Assembly: GCF_019904175.1 (NCBI RefSeq)
Contig: NZ_CP061913.1
Span: 124,001 to 188,000 of the forward strand
DNA length: 64,000 bases
DNA from: Dactylosporangium vinaceum
GTDB lineage: Bacteria > Actinomycetota > Actinomycetes > Mycobacteriales > Micromonosporaceae
Reading direction: 5' to 3'
Shown here: piece by piece, positions 46,926 through 56,108 of the stretch
Layout: every line of letters starts with the position of its first letter
Numbering within the stretch: the stretch's first letter is position 1
The notes under the pieces: generated by a model
Databases searched by the model: none
What the model was told of the DNA's origin: nothing
The model's input: only the letters and a program-made list of their open reading frames with translations
Made by a program: the position numbers and the translations under genes

Positions 46926-47786
46926 ATGGGCTGTGTGCCAGCACTGCAACGGCCCCGCGTCGGTCATATCCAGTTCCTGAACTGTCTGCCCATCTACTGG
47001 GGCCTGATGCGGTCGGGTGCGCTTATCGACGTGGATCTGTTCAAGGACTCCCCGGAGCGCCTGAACACCGCGCTCGTGGCCGGTGACCTGGACATCGGGC
47101 CGATCTCGCTCGTCGAGTACCTCCGCCACGCCGACGAGCTCCTCCTGCTCCCCGACCTCGCGGTGGGCAGCGACGGCCCGGTTCTGTCGGTCAACCTGGT
47201 GTCCACGAGCCCGCTGTCGTCGCTTGACGGCCGCCGGGTGGCTCTCGGCGCCACGTCGCGCACCGGTGTCCTGCTGGCCCAGATGTACCTCGAGTCCGCC
47301 GTCGGTGTCCGCCCGGAGTACTTCAACAGCCCGCCCGACCTGCCCCGCATGCTCGACGAGGCCGACGCCGCCGTGATCATCGGTGACGTCGCCCTGCGCG
47401 CGATGCACGACGCCCCGCAGCAGCCCTGGGACGTCACCGACCTCGGCGAGGCCTGGCGCACCTGGACCGGCCTGCCGATGGTCTTCGCCGCCTGGGCCGT
47501 GCGCCGCGACTTCGCCGCCGCCCACCCGGGCCTGGTCAAGGACGTGCACGAGGCGTTCCTGCGGTCGAAGGAGCTGTGCCTCACCGAGCTGGACGAGGTC
47601 GCGGCGGCCGCGGCCCGCTGGGAGGAGACCCTGTCGGCCGAATCCCTGGCCACGTACTTCCGCGCGCTCGACTTCTCGCTCGGCGCCCGCCAGGTCGAGG
47701 GCCTGCGCGAGTTCGCCCGCCGCGCCGCCGAGCGCGGCACCGTCCCGCCCCTCCCGCCCGGCGGGCCGGCCTTCTTCGAGGGCTGA
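46926..47786 (+). CDS. mqnA: Chorismate dehydratase
   Basis: Protein of 286 residues with the periplasmic-binding-protein fold of MqnA. RVGHIQFLNCLPIYWGL near the N-terminus, DIGPISLVEYL, LGATSRTGVLLAQMYLE, AAVIIGDVALRA and GLPMVFAAWAVRRD are family hallmarks. It dehydrates chorismate to 3-[(1-carboxyvinyl)oxy]benzoate, the first step of the futalosine pathway, feeding MqnE. ATG 46926 is chosen; GTG 46935 is an alternative. It shares a 65-base divergent promoter region with the serine hydrolase. Confidence 0.93.
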   Translation: MGCVPALQRPRVGHIQFLNCLPIYWGLMRSGALIDVDLFKDSPERLNTALVAGDLDIGPISLVEYLRHADELLLLPDLAVGSDGPVLSVNLVSTSPLSSLDGRRVALGATSRTGVLLAQMYLESAVGVRPEYFNSPPDLPRMLDEADAAVIIGDVALRAMHDAPQQPWDVTDLGEAWRTWTGLPMVFAAWAVRRDFAAAHPGLVKDVHEAFLRSKELCLTELDEVAAAAARWEETLSAESLATYFRALDFSLGARQVEGLREFARRAAERGTVPPLPPGGPAFFEG

Positions 47787-47818
47787 TCCCCTCGCCGTGA
47801 CCGCCCGGCCGTGCTCCA

Positions 47819-48703
47819 TCACGCCTGCAGCTGCTTCGTGACGCTGGAGCAGATGTCCTCGCCGTAGCCCTGGCCCTTCGCGGCCGGGTAGACGGTCAGG
47901 ACGCTCAGGACCCAGTCGGCGCCGATGGCCAGGCAGTTGACGTGCCACTTGCCGTCGCTGCGGGCGATCCACCCGTTCTTCACCGCGGTCCCGGCCTGTT
48001 CGGCGGCGGGGAGGGCGGGGGTGATGCCGAACTTCTGGTCGGCGGCGACGTTGCGCATCTCGTTGAGCAGCCACTCCGTCCACTTCGGGCCGGCCGCGCG
48101 GCCGTCGCCTATGCACGCGCCCATCCGGGCGGCGTCGCGGGCGGAGACAAGGGTGGACGCCCAGTCGATGTACGCCTTGGAGTCCGTCAGCCCGCACGTC
48201 TGGATGAGCCGGGCAATGCTCGCCGTCTTGCCGTCCAGGCCCCAGAAGTACGATGCCCCGTCGTTGTCGCTGTTGCGAATCATCTCGCTCAGCTCGGCGA
48301 GGTTCGACCGGCTCGGGCTGGGGTTGCGGCGCAGGTAGTCGGAGGCCAGCCACGCCTTGATCATGGAGGCGGTGCGCTGGGCGGTGCCGGCGTTGTCGGA
48401 GCCCGCGGCCACGCCGGTGCGGCGGTCGATGACCGTCCAGGACCAGAAGCCCGTGGCGTCGACCGTGACCTGGGCCGGATGCACCAGGGCCGGCGGGAGG
48501 GCCGGGGCGGTCGGGGCCGCGGGGGCCGCCTTGCGCGTTGGTGCCTCGCTGGCCGCCGGGCTCTCGACCGCGGGTGCGGGCGCGGCGGGTGCGGCGGCGT
48601 CCGCGCCGGCCCCGAGCAGGTCGCTGCCCCACACGAACGGCACGCCGATCAGGAGGGCGGCGACGAGCAGGACGAACGCGCTCAGTCCGGCACGCTTACG
48701 CAT
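47819..48703 (-). CDS. Serine hydrolase, beta-lactamase-like (second paralogue)
   Basis: Protein of 294 residues with an N-terminal signal-anchor (about 5-25, LSAFVLLVAALLIGVPFVWG), a Pro/Ala linker and a domain colinear with 46003-46860. The motifs are S-M-I-K (TASMIKAWLASDYLRR), S-D-N in IRNSDNDGASYF and K-N-G (AVKNGWIARSDG). GDGRAAGPKWTEWLLNEMRNV is almost identical in both paralogues. Unlike the first copy, all three active-site motifs are intact. The extracytoplasmic substrate is unknown. The ATG at 48703 has AGGGAGGG about 12 bases upstream, a loose spacing. Confidence 0.82.
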   Translation of the reverse strand: MRKRAGLSAFVLLVAALLIGVPFVWGSDLLGAGADAAAPAAPAPAVESPAASEAPTRKAAPAAPTAPALPPALVHPAQVTVDATGFWSWTVIDRRTGVAAGSDNAGTAQRTASMIKAWLASDYLRRNPSPSRSNLAELSEMIRNSDNDGASYFWGLDGKTASIARLIQTCGLTDSKAYIDWASTLVSARDAARMGACIGDGRAAGPKWTEWLLNEMRNVAADQKFGITPALPAAEQAGTAVKNGWIARSDGKWHVNCLAIGADWVLSVLTVYPAAKGQGYGEDICSSVTKQLQA

Positions 48704-48950
48704 CAGTCGGCGATCCCTCCCTTGCGGTCGATACGAGCGATTCCATCGACCGCCGGTCATGGACGGGTATTCCCCGTGTTAACAGCACGTAAGCGAACCG
48801 GCAGCTCACCCGGCGTGTGCGGTTACCCGATCAGTCTTTCCTTCAACCGCACCGGCCGCAGCCGGGACGCGCTCAAAGATCCCTGGTAGTTGGCTCGATG
48901 CGATGTGACACCTTCTTGCCGGACGTGTCGGCAGCTGTAACACTGAGGGG

Positions 48951-49961
48951 GTGTACGGCAACGACTTCGCCCCGCTTCTCGAGCAGGTCGACAGCGCTGA
49001 GCGGGACATGCAGACAAGCGCTGAGCGGCGCCTCGACCATCAGACCGAGGCGCCGGACCACTTCGACGCGATAGTGGCGGCCGACCAGAAGGTCGAGCCG
49101 CGGGACTGGATGCCGGAGGCCTACCGCAAGACGCTTATCCGGCAGATCGCCCAGCACGCGCACTCCGAGATCATCGGCATGCAGCCGGAGGGCAACTGGA
49201 TCTCGCGCGCGCCGACCCTCAAGCGCAAGGCGATCCTGCTGGCCAAGGTGCAGGACGAGGCCGGGCACGGGCTCTACCTCTACGCGGCCGCCGAAACGCT
49301 CGGCGTCGACCGCGAGGAGCTCGTCGAGATGCTCGTCGACGGGCGCCAGAAGTACAGCTCGATCTTCAACTACCCGACCCTGACCTGGGCCGACATCGGC
49401 GCGATCGGCTGGCTCGTGGACGGCGCGGCGATCGTCAACCAGGTGCCGCTGTGCCGCTGCTCCTACGGGCCCTACGCGCGGGCCATGATCCGCATCTGCA
49501 AAGAGGAGTCGTTCCACCAGCGGCAGGGGTACGAGATCCTGCACACGCTGTCGCACGGCACCCCGGAGCAGAAGGCGATGGCCCAGGACGCGGTGAACCG
49601 CTGGTGGTATCCGTCGCTGGCGATGTTCGGCCCGCCCGACGGCGACTCCACCCACTCGGAGCGCTCGATGGCCTGGAAGATCAAGCGGTTCTCCAACGAC
49701 GAGCTGCGGCAGCGGTTCGTGGACATGTGCGTCCAGCAGGCCGGAGTGCTCGGCCTGCGGCTGCCCGACCCGGATCTCAGGTGGAACGAGGAGCGCCGGG
49801 CGCACGACTACACCCAGCCCGACTACGACGAGCTCATGCGCGTCATCAAGGGCGAGGGTCCCTGCAACCGGCAGCGCATGGCCCACCGCCGCCGCGCCCA
49901 CGAGGACGGCGCCTGGGTCAGGGAAGCGGCCCGGGCCTACGCGGAGAAGCAACATGTCTGA
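48951..49961 (+). CDS. paaA: Phenylacetyl-CoA 1,2-epoxidase catalytic subunit PaaA
   Basis: Protein of 336 residues. The diiron ligands appear in [32 protein letters not shown] and [29 protein letters not shown] and [24 protein letters not shown] are PaaA hallmarks. With PaaC, PaaB and the reductase PaaE it epoxidises the ring of phenylacetyl-CoA. First gene of the operon; GTG start, with paaB overlapping by 8 bases. Confidence 0.96.
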   Translation: MYGNDFAPLLEQVDSAERDMQTSAERRLDHQTEAPDHFDAIVAADQKVEPRDWMPEAYRKTLIRQIAQHAHSEIIGMQPEGNWISRAPTLKRKAILLAKVQDEAGHGLYLYAAAETLGVDREELVEMLVDGRQKYSSIFNYPTLTWADIGAIGWLVDGAAIVNQVPLCRCSYGPYARAMIRICKEESFHQRQGYEILHTLSHGTPEQKAMAQDAVNRWWYPSLAMFGPPDGDSTHSERSMAWKIKRFSNDELRQRFVDMCVQQAGVLGLRLPDPDLRWNEERRAHDYTQPDYDELMRVIKGEGPCNRQRMAHRRRAHEDGAWVREAARAYAEKQHV

Positions 49962-50232
49962 GCCGCTCTGGGAAGTGTTCGTGCGACCGCGCCGCGGGCT
50001 GGCCCACGCCCACGTCGGCTCCCTGCACGCGCCCGACGCCGCCATGGCGCTGCGCAACGCCCGCGACGTCTACACGCGCCGCCAGGAGGGGGTCTCGATC
50101 TGGGTCGTCCCGGCGGCCGAGATCACCGCGAGCAGCCCCGACGAGAAGGACGCATTCTTCGAGCCGGCCGCCGACAAGGTGTACCGCCACCCGACCTTCT
50201 ACACGGTCCCGGAAGGCGCGGAGCACATATGA
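49954..50232 (+). CDS. paaB: Phenylacetyl-CoA epoxidase subunit PaaB
   Basis: Small subunit of 92 residues ([50 protein letters not shown]), typical in length and sequence. It bridges PaaAC units and is needed for the active assembly. It overlaps paaA by 8 bases and paaC by 4. Confidence 0.95.
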   Translation: MSEPLWEVFVRPRRGLAHAHVGSLHAPDAAMALRNARDVYTRRQEGVSIWVVPAAEITASSPDEKDAFFEPAADKVYRHPTFYTVPEGAEHI

Positions 50233-50930
50233 GCGACACGGCAGCGCTCGCGCTCCAGTTGGGCGACGACGCGCTCATCGCGGCCCAGCGCCTGGCCGAA
50301 TGGTGCTCGCGCGCGCCGGAGATGGAGGAGGACATCGCGCTGGCCAACATCGCCCTCGACCAGCTCGGCGCGGCCCGCCTCTTCCTGACCTACGCCGGCG
50401 AAGCGGCGAACCGCACCGAGGACGACCTGGCCTACCTGCGCGACGACCGCGAGTTTCGCAACGCGCTGCTCGTCGAGCTGGACAACGGCGACTTCGCGGT
50501 GACCATCGGCAAGCTGCTCTTCCTGGCCGTCTTCCAGCGGCTGCGCTACGAGAGCCTGGCCAAGGGCCCGGACCGGCGGCTGGCCGAGATCGCGGCCAAG
50601 GCCCGCACCGAGTCCGCCTACCACGCCGAGCACGCGGCCCTGTGGACCGTCCGCCTCGGCGACGGCACTGACGAGTCGCACCGGCGGATGCAGGCGGCGG
50701 TCGACGCCCTGTGGCCCTATACGCACGAGCTTTTCGAGGGCGACGCGGCCGACCTGCGCCGGCCCTGGCTGGCCGAGATCGAGCGAACGCTCGGCGAGGC
50801 GACGCTCACCCGGCCGGCCGACGGCTGGGCGCCCTCCGGCGGGCGGGTGGGAGTACACACGGAAGAGCTCTCGAAACTGCTCGCCGAAATGCAGGTGCTG
50901 CACCGGGCCCACCCCGGAGCGACCTGGTGA
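50229..50930 (+). CDS. paaC: Phenylacetyl-CoA epoxidase structural subunit PaaC
   Basis: Ferritin-like subunit of 233 residues. LGDDALIAAQRLAEWCSRAPEMEEDIALANIALDQLGAAR opens the protein, and RTEDDLAYLRD and TESAYHAEHAALW follow. It pairs with PaaA as the non-catalytic structural homologue. ATGA overlap with paaB and GTGA overlap with paaD. Confidence 0.95.
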   Translation: MSDTAALALQLGDDALIAAQRLAEWCSRAPEMEEDIALANIALDQLGAARLFLTYAGEAANRTEDDLAYLRDDREFRNALLVELDNGDFAVTIGKLLFLAVFQRLRYESLAKGPDRRLAEIAAKARTESAYHAEHAALWTVRLGDGTDESHRRMQAAVDALWPYTHELFEGDAADLRRPWLAEIERTLGEATLTRPADGWAPSGGRVGVHTEELSKLLAEMQVLHRAHPGATW

Positions 50931-51379
50931 GCGCCCGGGCCACGGCGGCCGCGGTGCGCGACCCGGAGCTGCCGGTCGTCACCATCGAGGAGCTCGGCAT
51001 CCTCCGCGACGTCACGGAGCGGGACGGGCGGGTGACGGTGACGATCACACCGACGTACTCCGGCTGCCCGGCCATGGACGTCATCCGGGCCGACATCACC
51101 GCCGCGCTGCACGCCGACGGCTACCGCGACGTCGAGGTCGCCACCAGCCTGGCCGAGCCGTGGACCACCGACTGGATCACCCCCGCGGGCCAGGCCAAGC
51201 TGCAGCGGGCCGGGATCGCTCCACCGGCGAAGAAGACGGTGCTCACGCTCACGGTGCGCTGTCCCCGCTGCGGCTCGCCGGACACGCAGGAGCTGTCCCG
51301 CTTCGGCGCCACCGCCTGCAAGGCGCTCTGGCGCTGCCGGGCCTGCCGCGAACCCTTCGAGCGCGTGAAGGCGATATGA
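50927..51379 (+). CDS. paaD: PaaD-type iron-sulfur maturation factor
   Basis: Protein of 150 residues from GTG 50927. The N-terminal MIP18/DUF59 domain (VRDPELPVVTIEELGILRDV, PTYSGCPAMDVI) is followed by a C-terminal zinc-ribbon-like segment (CPRCGS...CRACREPF). PaaD is thought to help install the Fe-S cluster in PaaE. Overlaps both neighbours by 4 bases. Confidence 0.93.
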   Translation: MSARATAAAVRDPELPVVTIEELGILRDVTERDGRVTVTITPTYSGCPAMDVIRADITAALHADGYRDVEVATSLAEPWTTDWITPAGQAKLQRAGIAPPAKKTVLTLTVRCPRCGSPDTQELSRFGATACKALWRCRACREPFERVKAI

Positions 51380-52494
51380 CCGTCTCCGAGATCCGCCGCC
51401 CGGTGAAGCGGCGGCCGCAGTTCCACCGCCTCGCCGTCGTCGACGTGGAGCGGCTCACCGACGATGCCGTAGCGGTGACCCTCGACGTGCCACGGGAGCT
51501 GCGGGAACTGTTCATGTTCCAGGCCGGGCAGCACCTGACGGTCCGGCGGTTCGCCGAGACCGGCGAGGAGATCCGGCGGTCGTACTCGATCAGCTCCACC
51601 CCCAGCCGACTGCGCAACGACGGCGAGCTGCGGATCGGCATCAAGCGGGTCACCGGCGGGCTGTTCTCCACCTACGCCCTGTCCGGGCTGGCCCCGGGCG
51701 ACGAGGTCGACGTGCTGCCGCCGCTCGGGCACTTCACCACCGCGTTCGACCCGGGCCGGGAGCGGCACTATGCGGCAATTGCGGCCGGGTCGGGGATCAC
51801 GCCGGTGCTGTCGCTGGCCGCCACGGCGCTGGAGACCGAGCCCGGGAGCCGGGTGACGCTCGTGTACGGCAACCGCGCCGCCGCCTCCGTGATGTTCGCC
51901 GAGGAGCTGGCCGACCTCAAGGACCGCCATCGCGAGCGGCTGCACGTGGTCCACGTCCTGTCCCGGGAGGCGCAGGAGTCGGCGCTGCTGTCCGGCCGGC
52001 TCGACGAGGCCCGCATCGGCGCCGTCCTCGACGCGCTGCTGCCGGCCGGGACCGTCGACGAGTGGTTCCTCTGCGGACCGCACGGCATGGTGCTGGACGC
52101 GAAGATCGCGCTGTCCGCGCGGGACGTCCCGGACGGCGCGGTACACACGGAGCTGTTCCATGTCGATGACGCGCCCCCCGTTGCGCGGGCGGACGCGGTG
52201 GACGCCGGCCCGGAGGGGAAGGCCGAGGTCGGCATCGTGCTCGACGGGCGCGCGACGACCTTCACGATGGCCCACGACGAGCGGGTGCTCGACGCGGCGC
52301 TGCGGGCCCGGCCGGAGCTGCCCTACGCGTGCAAGGGCGGCGTCTGCTCGACCTGCCGGGCCAAGGTCGTCGAGGGCCGGGTCGAGATGGCCCGCAACTT
52401 CGCGCTGGAGCCCGACGAGCTCGCCGCCGGGTATGTCCTGACCTGTCAGGCAATGCCGATCACCGACCGTGTGGTGGTTGACTTCGACGCATGA
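51376..52494 (+). CDS. paaE: Phenylacetyl-CoA epoxidase reductase PaaE
   Basis: Reductase of 372 residues. The flavin domain (RSYSISS), the NAD(P)-binding region (AAGSGITPVLSLAATAL, FLCGPHGMV) and a C-terminal plant-type [2Fe-2S] domain (YACKGGVCSTCRAKV...LTCQA) supply electrons to PaaAC. ATG overlaps paaD. The downstream thioester genes (paaF-K) are not in this window, so ring-opening enzymes must be elsewhere. Confidence 0.95.
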   Translation: MTVSEIRRPVKRRPQFHRLAVVDVERLTDDAVAVTLDVPRELRELFMFQAGQHLTVRRFAETGEEIRRSYSISSTPSRLRNDGELRIGIKRVTGGLFSTYALSGLAPGDEVDVLPPLGHFTTAFDPGRERHYAAIAAGSGITPVLSLAATALETEPGSRVTLVYGNRAAASVMFAEELADLKDRHRERLHVVHVLSREAQESALLSGRLDEARIGAVLDALLPAGTVDEWFLCGPHGMVLDAKIALSARDVPDGAVHTELFHVDDAPPVARADAVDAGPEGKAEVGIVLDGRATTFTMAHDERVLDAALRARPELPYACKGGVCSTCRAKVVEGRVEMARNFALEPDELAAGYVLTCQAMPITDRVVVDFDA

Positions 52495-52543
52495 CGCGTG
52501 TCAAAGCCGAGGTCGGACCCATCCGGAGCCGGGGGCGCTCCGA

Positions 52544-53161
52544 ATGAGCGACATGAGACCGGAACAGGAGCGGCCCACGCAGCGGCTCGTCGCGGTGCCG
52601 TCACCCCAGGTGCTGCCGCCCGACGCCAACCAGCTGCTGGCCGCGGTGGCCCGGGGCGACGAGCGGGCTTTCGCCACGCTGTACGACCAGGTGTCGGCCC
52701 GGGTGTTCGGGCTGATCCGCCGCGTCCTGCGCGACCCCGCCCAGGCGGAGGAGGTCGCCCAGGAGGTGATGGTCGAGGTCTGGCGCACGGCCGGCCGCTT
52801 CGACCCGGCCCGCGGGTCGGCCACGTCCTGGGTCTTCACGATCGCCCATCGCCGGGCCGTCGACCGGGTCCGCTCCGAGCAGGCCGGCGTCGAGCGGGTC
52901 CGCCGGGCCGCCGCGGCCGGTGTCGAGACGCCGTACGACGACGTGGTCGAGGCCGCGACCGCCCACATCGAGCAGCAGCAGGTCCGCCGCTGCCTCGGCA
53001 CCCTGACCGACCTCCAGCGCGAGGCGATCAAGCTGGCCTACTACGGCGGCCACAGCTACCGGGAGGTCGCCGACCTCCTGAGTACGCCGCTGCCCACGAT
53101 CAAGACCCGCATGCGCGACGGGCTCATCCGCATGCGCGACTGCCTGGGGGTGAGCATCTGA
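52544..53161 (+). CDS. ECF sigma factor (SigK-like)
   Basis: ECF sigma factor of 205 residues from ATG 52544. Region 2 (DERAFATLYDQVSARVFGLIRRVLRDPAQAEEVAQEVMVEVWRTAGRFDPARGSATSWVFTIAHRRAVDRVR) and region 4 (LTDLQREAIKLAYYGGHSYREVADLLSTPLPTIKTRMRDGL) match the SigK group. The linker is short and carries no extra domain. The stop and the next gene's start overlap as TGATG, pairing it with an anti-sigma factor. Confidence 0.92.
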   Translation: MSDMRPEQERPTQRLVAVPSPQVLPPDANQLLAAVARGDERAFATLYDQVSARVFGLIRRVLRDPAQAEEVAQEVMVEVWRTAGRFDPARGSATSWVFTIAHRRAVDRVRSEQAGVERVRRAAAAGVETPYDDVVEAATAHIEQQQVRRCLGTLTDLQREAIKLAYYGGHSYREVADLLSTPLPTIKTRMRDGLIRMRDCLGVSI

Positions 53162-53877
53162 TGGCCGCGACAGTGGACATTCACGCCCTCGTCGGCGCCT
53201 ATGCGCTCGACGCCGTCGACGACATCGAGCGGGCCGCGTTCGAGCGGCACCTGCGCGACTGCGAGTCGTGCACCACCGAGGTGGCCGAGCTGCGGGAGAC
53301 CACGGCCTGGCTGGCCCAGCCGGTGGCCGAGGCGCCGCCGCCGCGGATGCGCGACGCGGTGCTGGCCCGGGTGCACAGCACCCCGCAGGAGCGCCCGAAG
53401 GCCGCGGCCGCCTCGGGCCGGTCGGGCCGGCGCAGCCTGGTGCGGACCTGGATCGTGGGTGTCGCCGCCTCCGTCGTCTTCGCCGGTGCGGCAAGCGCCG
53501 GGACCTACGCGATCACGCAGCAGCAGTACGCCGCCCAGAGCGCCAGCATCGACGCCGTCCTCGCGGCGGCCGACGCCCGACTGGTCAGCACGCAGGTGGA
53601 GGGCGGCGTGGTCACCATGGTCGTCTCACCGTCACACGACGCCGGGGTGGCGGTGCTCAACGGCTTGAAGAAGCCCGAGGGCTCGTACCAGCTCTGGATG
53701 ATCTCCACGAGCTCCTCGGGGGACAAGAGCTACCGCCCGCTCGACGTGACCGACTCCGGAAGCGGCCGCTTCTATGTCAAGGGTCTGGCGCCAGAGTTCG
53801 GCGTGAGCAAGGAGCCGAGGGGCGGGTCCAAGACCGGCCACCCGGCGGAGGTCGTCGGGGGGCTAACGCTTCGCTAG
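53161..53877 (+). CDS. Membrane anti-sigma factor (RskA-like)
   Basis: Protein of 238 residues. The N-terminal zinc anti-sigma motif H-L-R-D-C-E-S-C binds the sigma factor. One membrane helix (about 98-118, TWIVGVAASVVFAGAASAG) leads to an extracytoplasmic RskA domain (about 130-235) with LNGLKKPEGSYQLWMI and GRFYVKGLAPEFGVSKEP. Site-2 proteolysis probably releases the sigma factor. The activating signal is unknown. The 3' end overlaps the convergent aldo-keto reductase by 15 bases. Confidence 0.93.
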   Translation: MAATVDIHALVGAYALDAVDDIERAAFERHLRDCESCTTEVAELRETTAWLAQPVAEAPPPRMRDAVLARVHSTPQERPKAAAASGRSGRRSLVRTWIVGVAASVVFAGAASAGTYAITQQQYAAQSASIDAVLAAADARLVSTQVEGGVVTMVVSPSHDAGVAVLNGLKKPEGSYQLWMISTSSSGDKSYRPLDVTDSGSGRFYVKGLAPEFGVSKEPRGGSKTGHPAEVVGGLTLR

Positions 53878-54798
53878 TTCGGCCAGGTCGTCCGCGGTGG
53901 GCTGCCAGGCCGCCGCGGCGACGTTGGCCGCCACCTGCTCCGGCCTCGTGGCCCCGGCGATCACGCTGGCCACCGCGGGCTGCGCGGCCAGGCCGCCGAT
54001 CGCGACGGTCAGCTGATCGAGGCCGCGCTCGGAGGAGTACTCCCGCAGCCTCTCGATGCGGTCCCAGGGTGCGTCGGCGAGCACGCGCTCCATGCCCTCC
54101 CGGGCCAGCCGGGTGCCCGCGGGCGGGGCGTCGCCGCGGCGGTACTTCCCGGTCAGCAGCCCCATCTCGAGGGGGAAGAACGGCAGCAGGCCCAGCCCGT
54201 AGTGCTCCAGGGCCGGCACAAGCTCGGCCTCCACCCCGCGGTTGAGCAGCGAGTAGCGGTTCTGGGCGCTCACGAACGGGGTCAGGTGCCGGGTCTGCGC
54301 CACCCAGGCGGCGTCCGCGGCCTGCCAGCCGCTGAAGTTCGAGTGCCCGATGTACCGCACCTTGCCCGACCGCACCAGATCGTCGAGAGCGGCCAGCGTC
54401 TCGTCGATCGGGGTGGCCGGGTCCGGCTCGTGCATCTGGTAGAGGTCGATGTAGTCGGTGCCGAGCCGGCGCAGCGAGGACTCGGCGGCCCGGACGATGT
54501 ACCGCCGGCTGCCGCGCGCGCCCCAGTCGGCGCCGTGCAGCCCACGGGCGTTCATGCCGAACTTGGTGGCGACCACGACCTCGTCGCGGCGCGCGCCGAG
54601 GGCCGCGCCGAGCGCCTCCTCGGACGCGCCGGGGGTGGCACCGTAGATGTCGGCGGTGTCGAAAAGCGTGACACCGTTGTCGAAGGCGGCGTCGACGACC
54701 GCCTGGGTCGCGGCGGCGTCGATCCGGCCGAACTGGTTGCAGCCGATGCCGACCACGGAGACGGTGAGGCCCGAGCGCCCGAGGCGCCGGTAGCGCAT
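53863..54798 (-). CDS. Aldo-keto reductase family oxidoreductase
   Basis: Reductase of 311 residues from ATG 54798, chosen because GAGGTG lies 6 bases upstream; an in-frame GTG nine codons earlier lacks a site. TIM-barrel motifs: FDTADIYG (catalytic Asp, Tyr), VVATKFG (Lys), DLYQMHEPD (His) and IGHSNFSGWQ. C-terminal ASVIAGATRPEQVAANV binds NADPH. The substrate is not predictable. A TAGGAT -10 (54819-54814) lies in the 68-base region shared with mqnC. Confidence 0.92.
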   Translation of the reverse strand: MRYRRLGRSGLTVSVVGIGCNQFGRIDAAATQAVVDAAFDNGVTLFDTADIYGATPGASEEALGAALGARRDEVVVATKFGMNARGLHGADWGARGSRRYIVRAAESSLRRLGTDYIDLYQMHEPDPATPIDETLAALDDLVRSGKVRYIGHSNFSGWQAADAAWVAQTRHLTPFVSAQNRYSLLNRGVEAELVPALEHYGLGLLPFFPLEMGLLTGKYRRGDAPPAGTRLAREGMERVLADAPWDRIERLREYSSERGLDQLTVAIGGLAAQPAVASVIAGATRPEQVAANVAAAAWQPTADDLAELAKR

Positions 54799-54813
54799 AT
54801 CAGTCACCTCAGT

Positions 54814-54819
54814 GATCCT
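54814..54819 (-). promoter_or_regulatory. -10 element of the aldo-keto reductase gene
   Basis: TAGGAT on the minus strand is 15 bases before ATG 54798, leaving a short leader that holds GAGGTG. Thus this promoter is leadered, unlike its divergent neighbour. Confidence 0.45.
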
Positions 54820-54853
54820 AGGCACGGGCGCTCGACGGCCGCGCCGGCCTGGG

Positions 54854-54859
54854 TAGGCT
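54854..54859 (+). promoter_or_regulatory. -10 element of a likely leaderless mqnC transcript
   Basis: TAGGCT is followed by 7 bases and GTG 54867. There is no Shine-Dalgarno upstream of the GTG. Same hexamer as in front of mqnE. Confidence 0.6.
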
Positions 54860-54866
54860 CTTGGGT

Positions 54867-56108
54867 GTGACTGCTCCGGTGATCAGCGAGATTCTGCAGC
54901 GTGCGGCCGACGGCGGGCGAATCACGCCCGACGAGGCGCTGCTGCTTTACACGGAAGCGCCGTTCCACGCGCTTGGCGAGGCCGCCGACACCGTGCGCCG
55001 CCGCCGCTACCCGGACAACATCGTCACCTACATCATCGACCGCAACATCAACTACACGAACGTCTGCGTCACGGCCTGCAAGTTCTGCGCCTTCTACCGG
55101 GCGCCGAAGCACGCCGAGGGCTGGACGCACGGCACCGAGGAGATCCTGCGCCGCTGCGCGGAGGCGGTCGACCTCGGCGCCACGCAGGTGATGCTGCAGG
55201 GCGGCCACCACCCCGACTACGGCGTGGAGTACTACGAGGAGCTCTTCTCGGCCGTCCGCGACAACTACCCCGGGCTGGTCATCCACTCGATCGGCCCGTC
55301 CGAGGTCCTGCACATGGCCAAGGTCTCCGGCACCTCGATCGAGGAGGCGATCACCCGCATCAAGGCCGCCGGGCTGGCCTCGATCGCCGGCGCCGGCGCG
55401 GAGATGCTGCCCGACCGGCCGCGCAAGGCGATCGCCCCGCTCAAGGAGTCAGGCGCCCGCTGGCTGGAGGTCATGACCGTCGCGCACCGGCTGGGGATCT
55501 CCTCGACCGCGACCATGATGATGGGCACCGGCGAGACGAACGCGGAGCGCATCGAGCACCTGCGGCTCATCCGCGACGTCCAGGACAAGGCGGTCGCCAA
55601 CGGCTACTCGGTCGAGGCCGACCTGGCCGGCACGGTGGGCGGGTTCCGCTCCTTCATCCCGTGGACCTACCAGCCGGAGAACAACCACCTCAAGGGGCGG
55701 ACGCAGGCGACGAGCCTGGAGTACCTGCGCCTGGTCGCGGTGGCCCGCCTGTTCTTCGACAACATCCCGCACCTGCAGTCGTCCTGGCTGACGACGGGCA
55801 AGGACGTGGGCCAGGTCTCACTGCACCTGGGCGTCGACGACCTGGGTTCGATCATGCTCGAGGAAAACGTCATCTCTTCCGCGGGCGCCCGCCACCGCTC
55901 CCGCCTCACGGAGCTGATCGAGATCATCCGCGGCGCCGACCGCATCCCGGCGCAGCGCGACACCCAGTACCGCCACCTGAAGGTCCACTGGACCGAGGCC
56001 GACGACCCCACCGACGACCGCGTCCAGTCCCACTTCTCCTCGATCGCCATCCCCGGCGGCGGCACGGGCCGCAGCCTGCCCCTGACCCCGGCTCCGGTGA
56101 ACTCGTGA
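54867..56108 (+). CDS. mqnC: Cyclic dehypoxanthinyl futalosine synthase (radical SAM)
   Basis: Radical SAM enzyme of 413 residues. Cluster cysteines Cys67, Cys71 and Cys74 lie in C-V-T-A-C-K-F-C after [52 protein letters not shown] and [21 protein letters not shown] are MqnC hallmarks. It cyclises dehypoxanthine futalosine. The stop overlaps the menG GTG by 4 bases, coupling an early and the last pathway step. Confidence 0.95.
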   Translation: MTAPVISEILQRAADGGRITPDEALLLYTEAPFHALGEAADTVRRRRYPDNIVTYIIDRNINYTNVCVTACKFCAFYRAPKHAEGWTHGTEEILRRCAEAVDLGATQVMLQGGHHPDYGVEYYEELFSAVRDNYPGLVIHSIGPSEVLHMAKVSGTSIEEAITRIKAAGLASIAGAGAEMLPDRPRKAIAPLKESGARWLEVMTVAHRLGISSTATMMMGTGETNAERIEHLRLIRDVQDKAVANGYSVEADLAGTVGGFRSFIPWTYQPENNHLKGRTQATSLEYLRLVAVARLFFDNIPHLQSSWLTTGKDVGQVSLHLGVDDLGSIMLEENVISSAGARHRSRLTELIEIIRGADRIPAQRDTQYRHLKVHWTEADDPTDDRVQSHFSSIAIPGGGTGRSLPLTPAPVNS

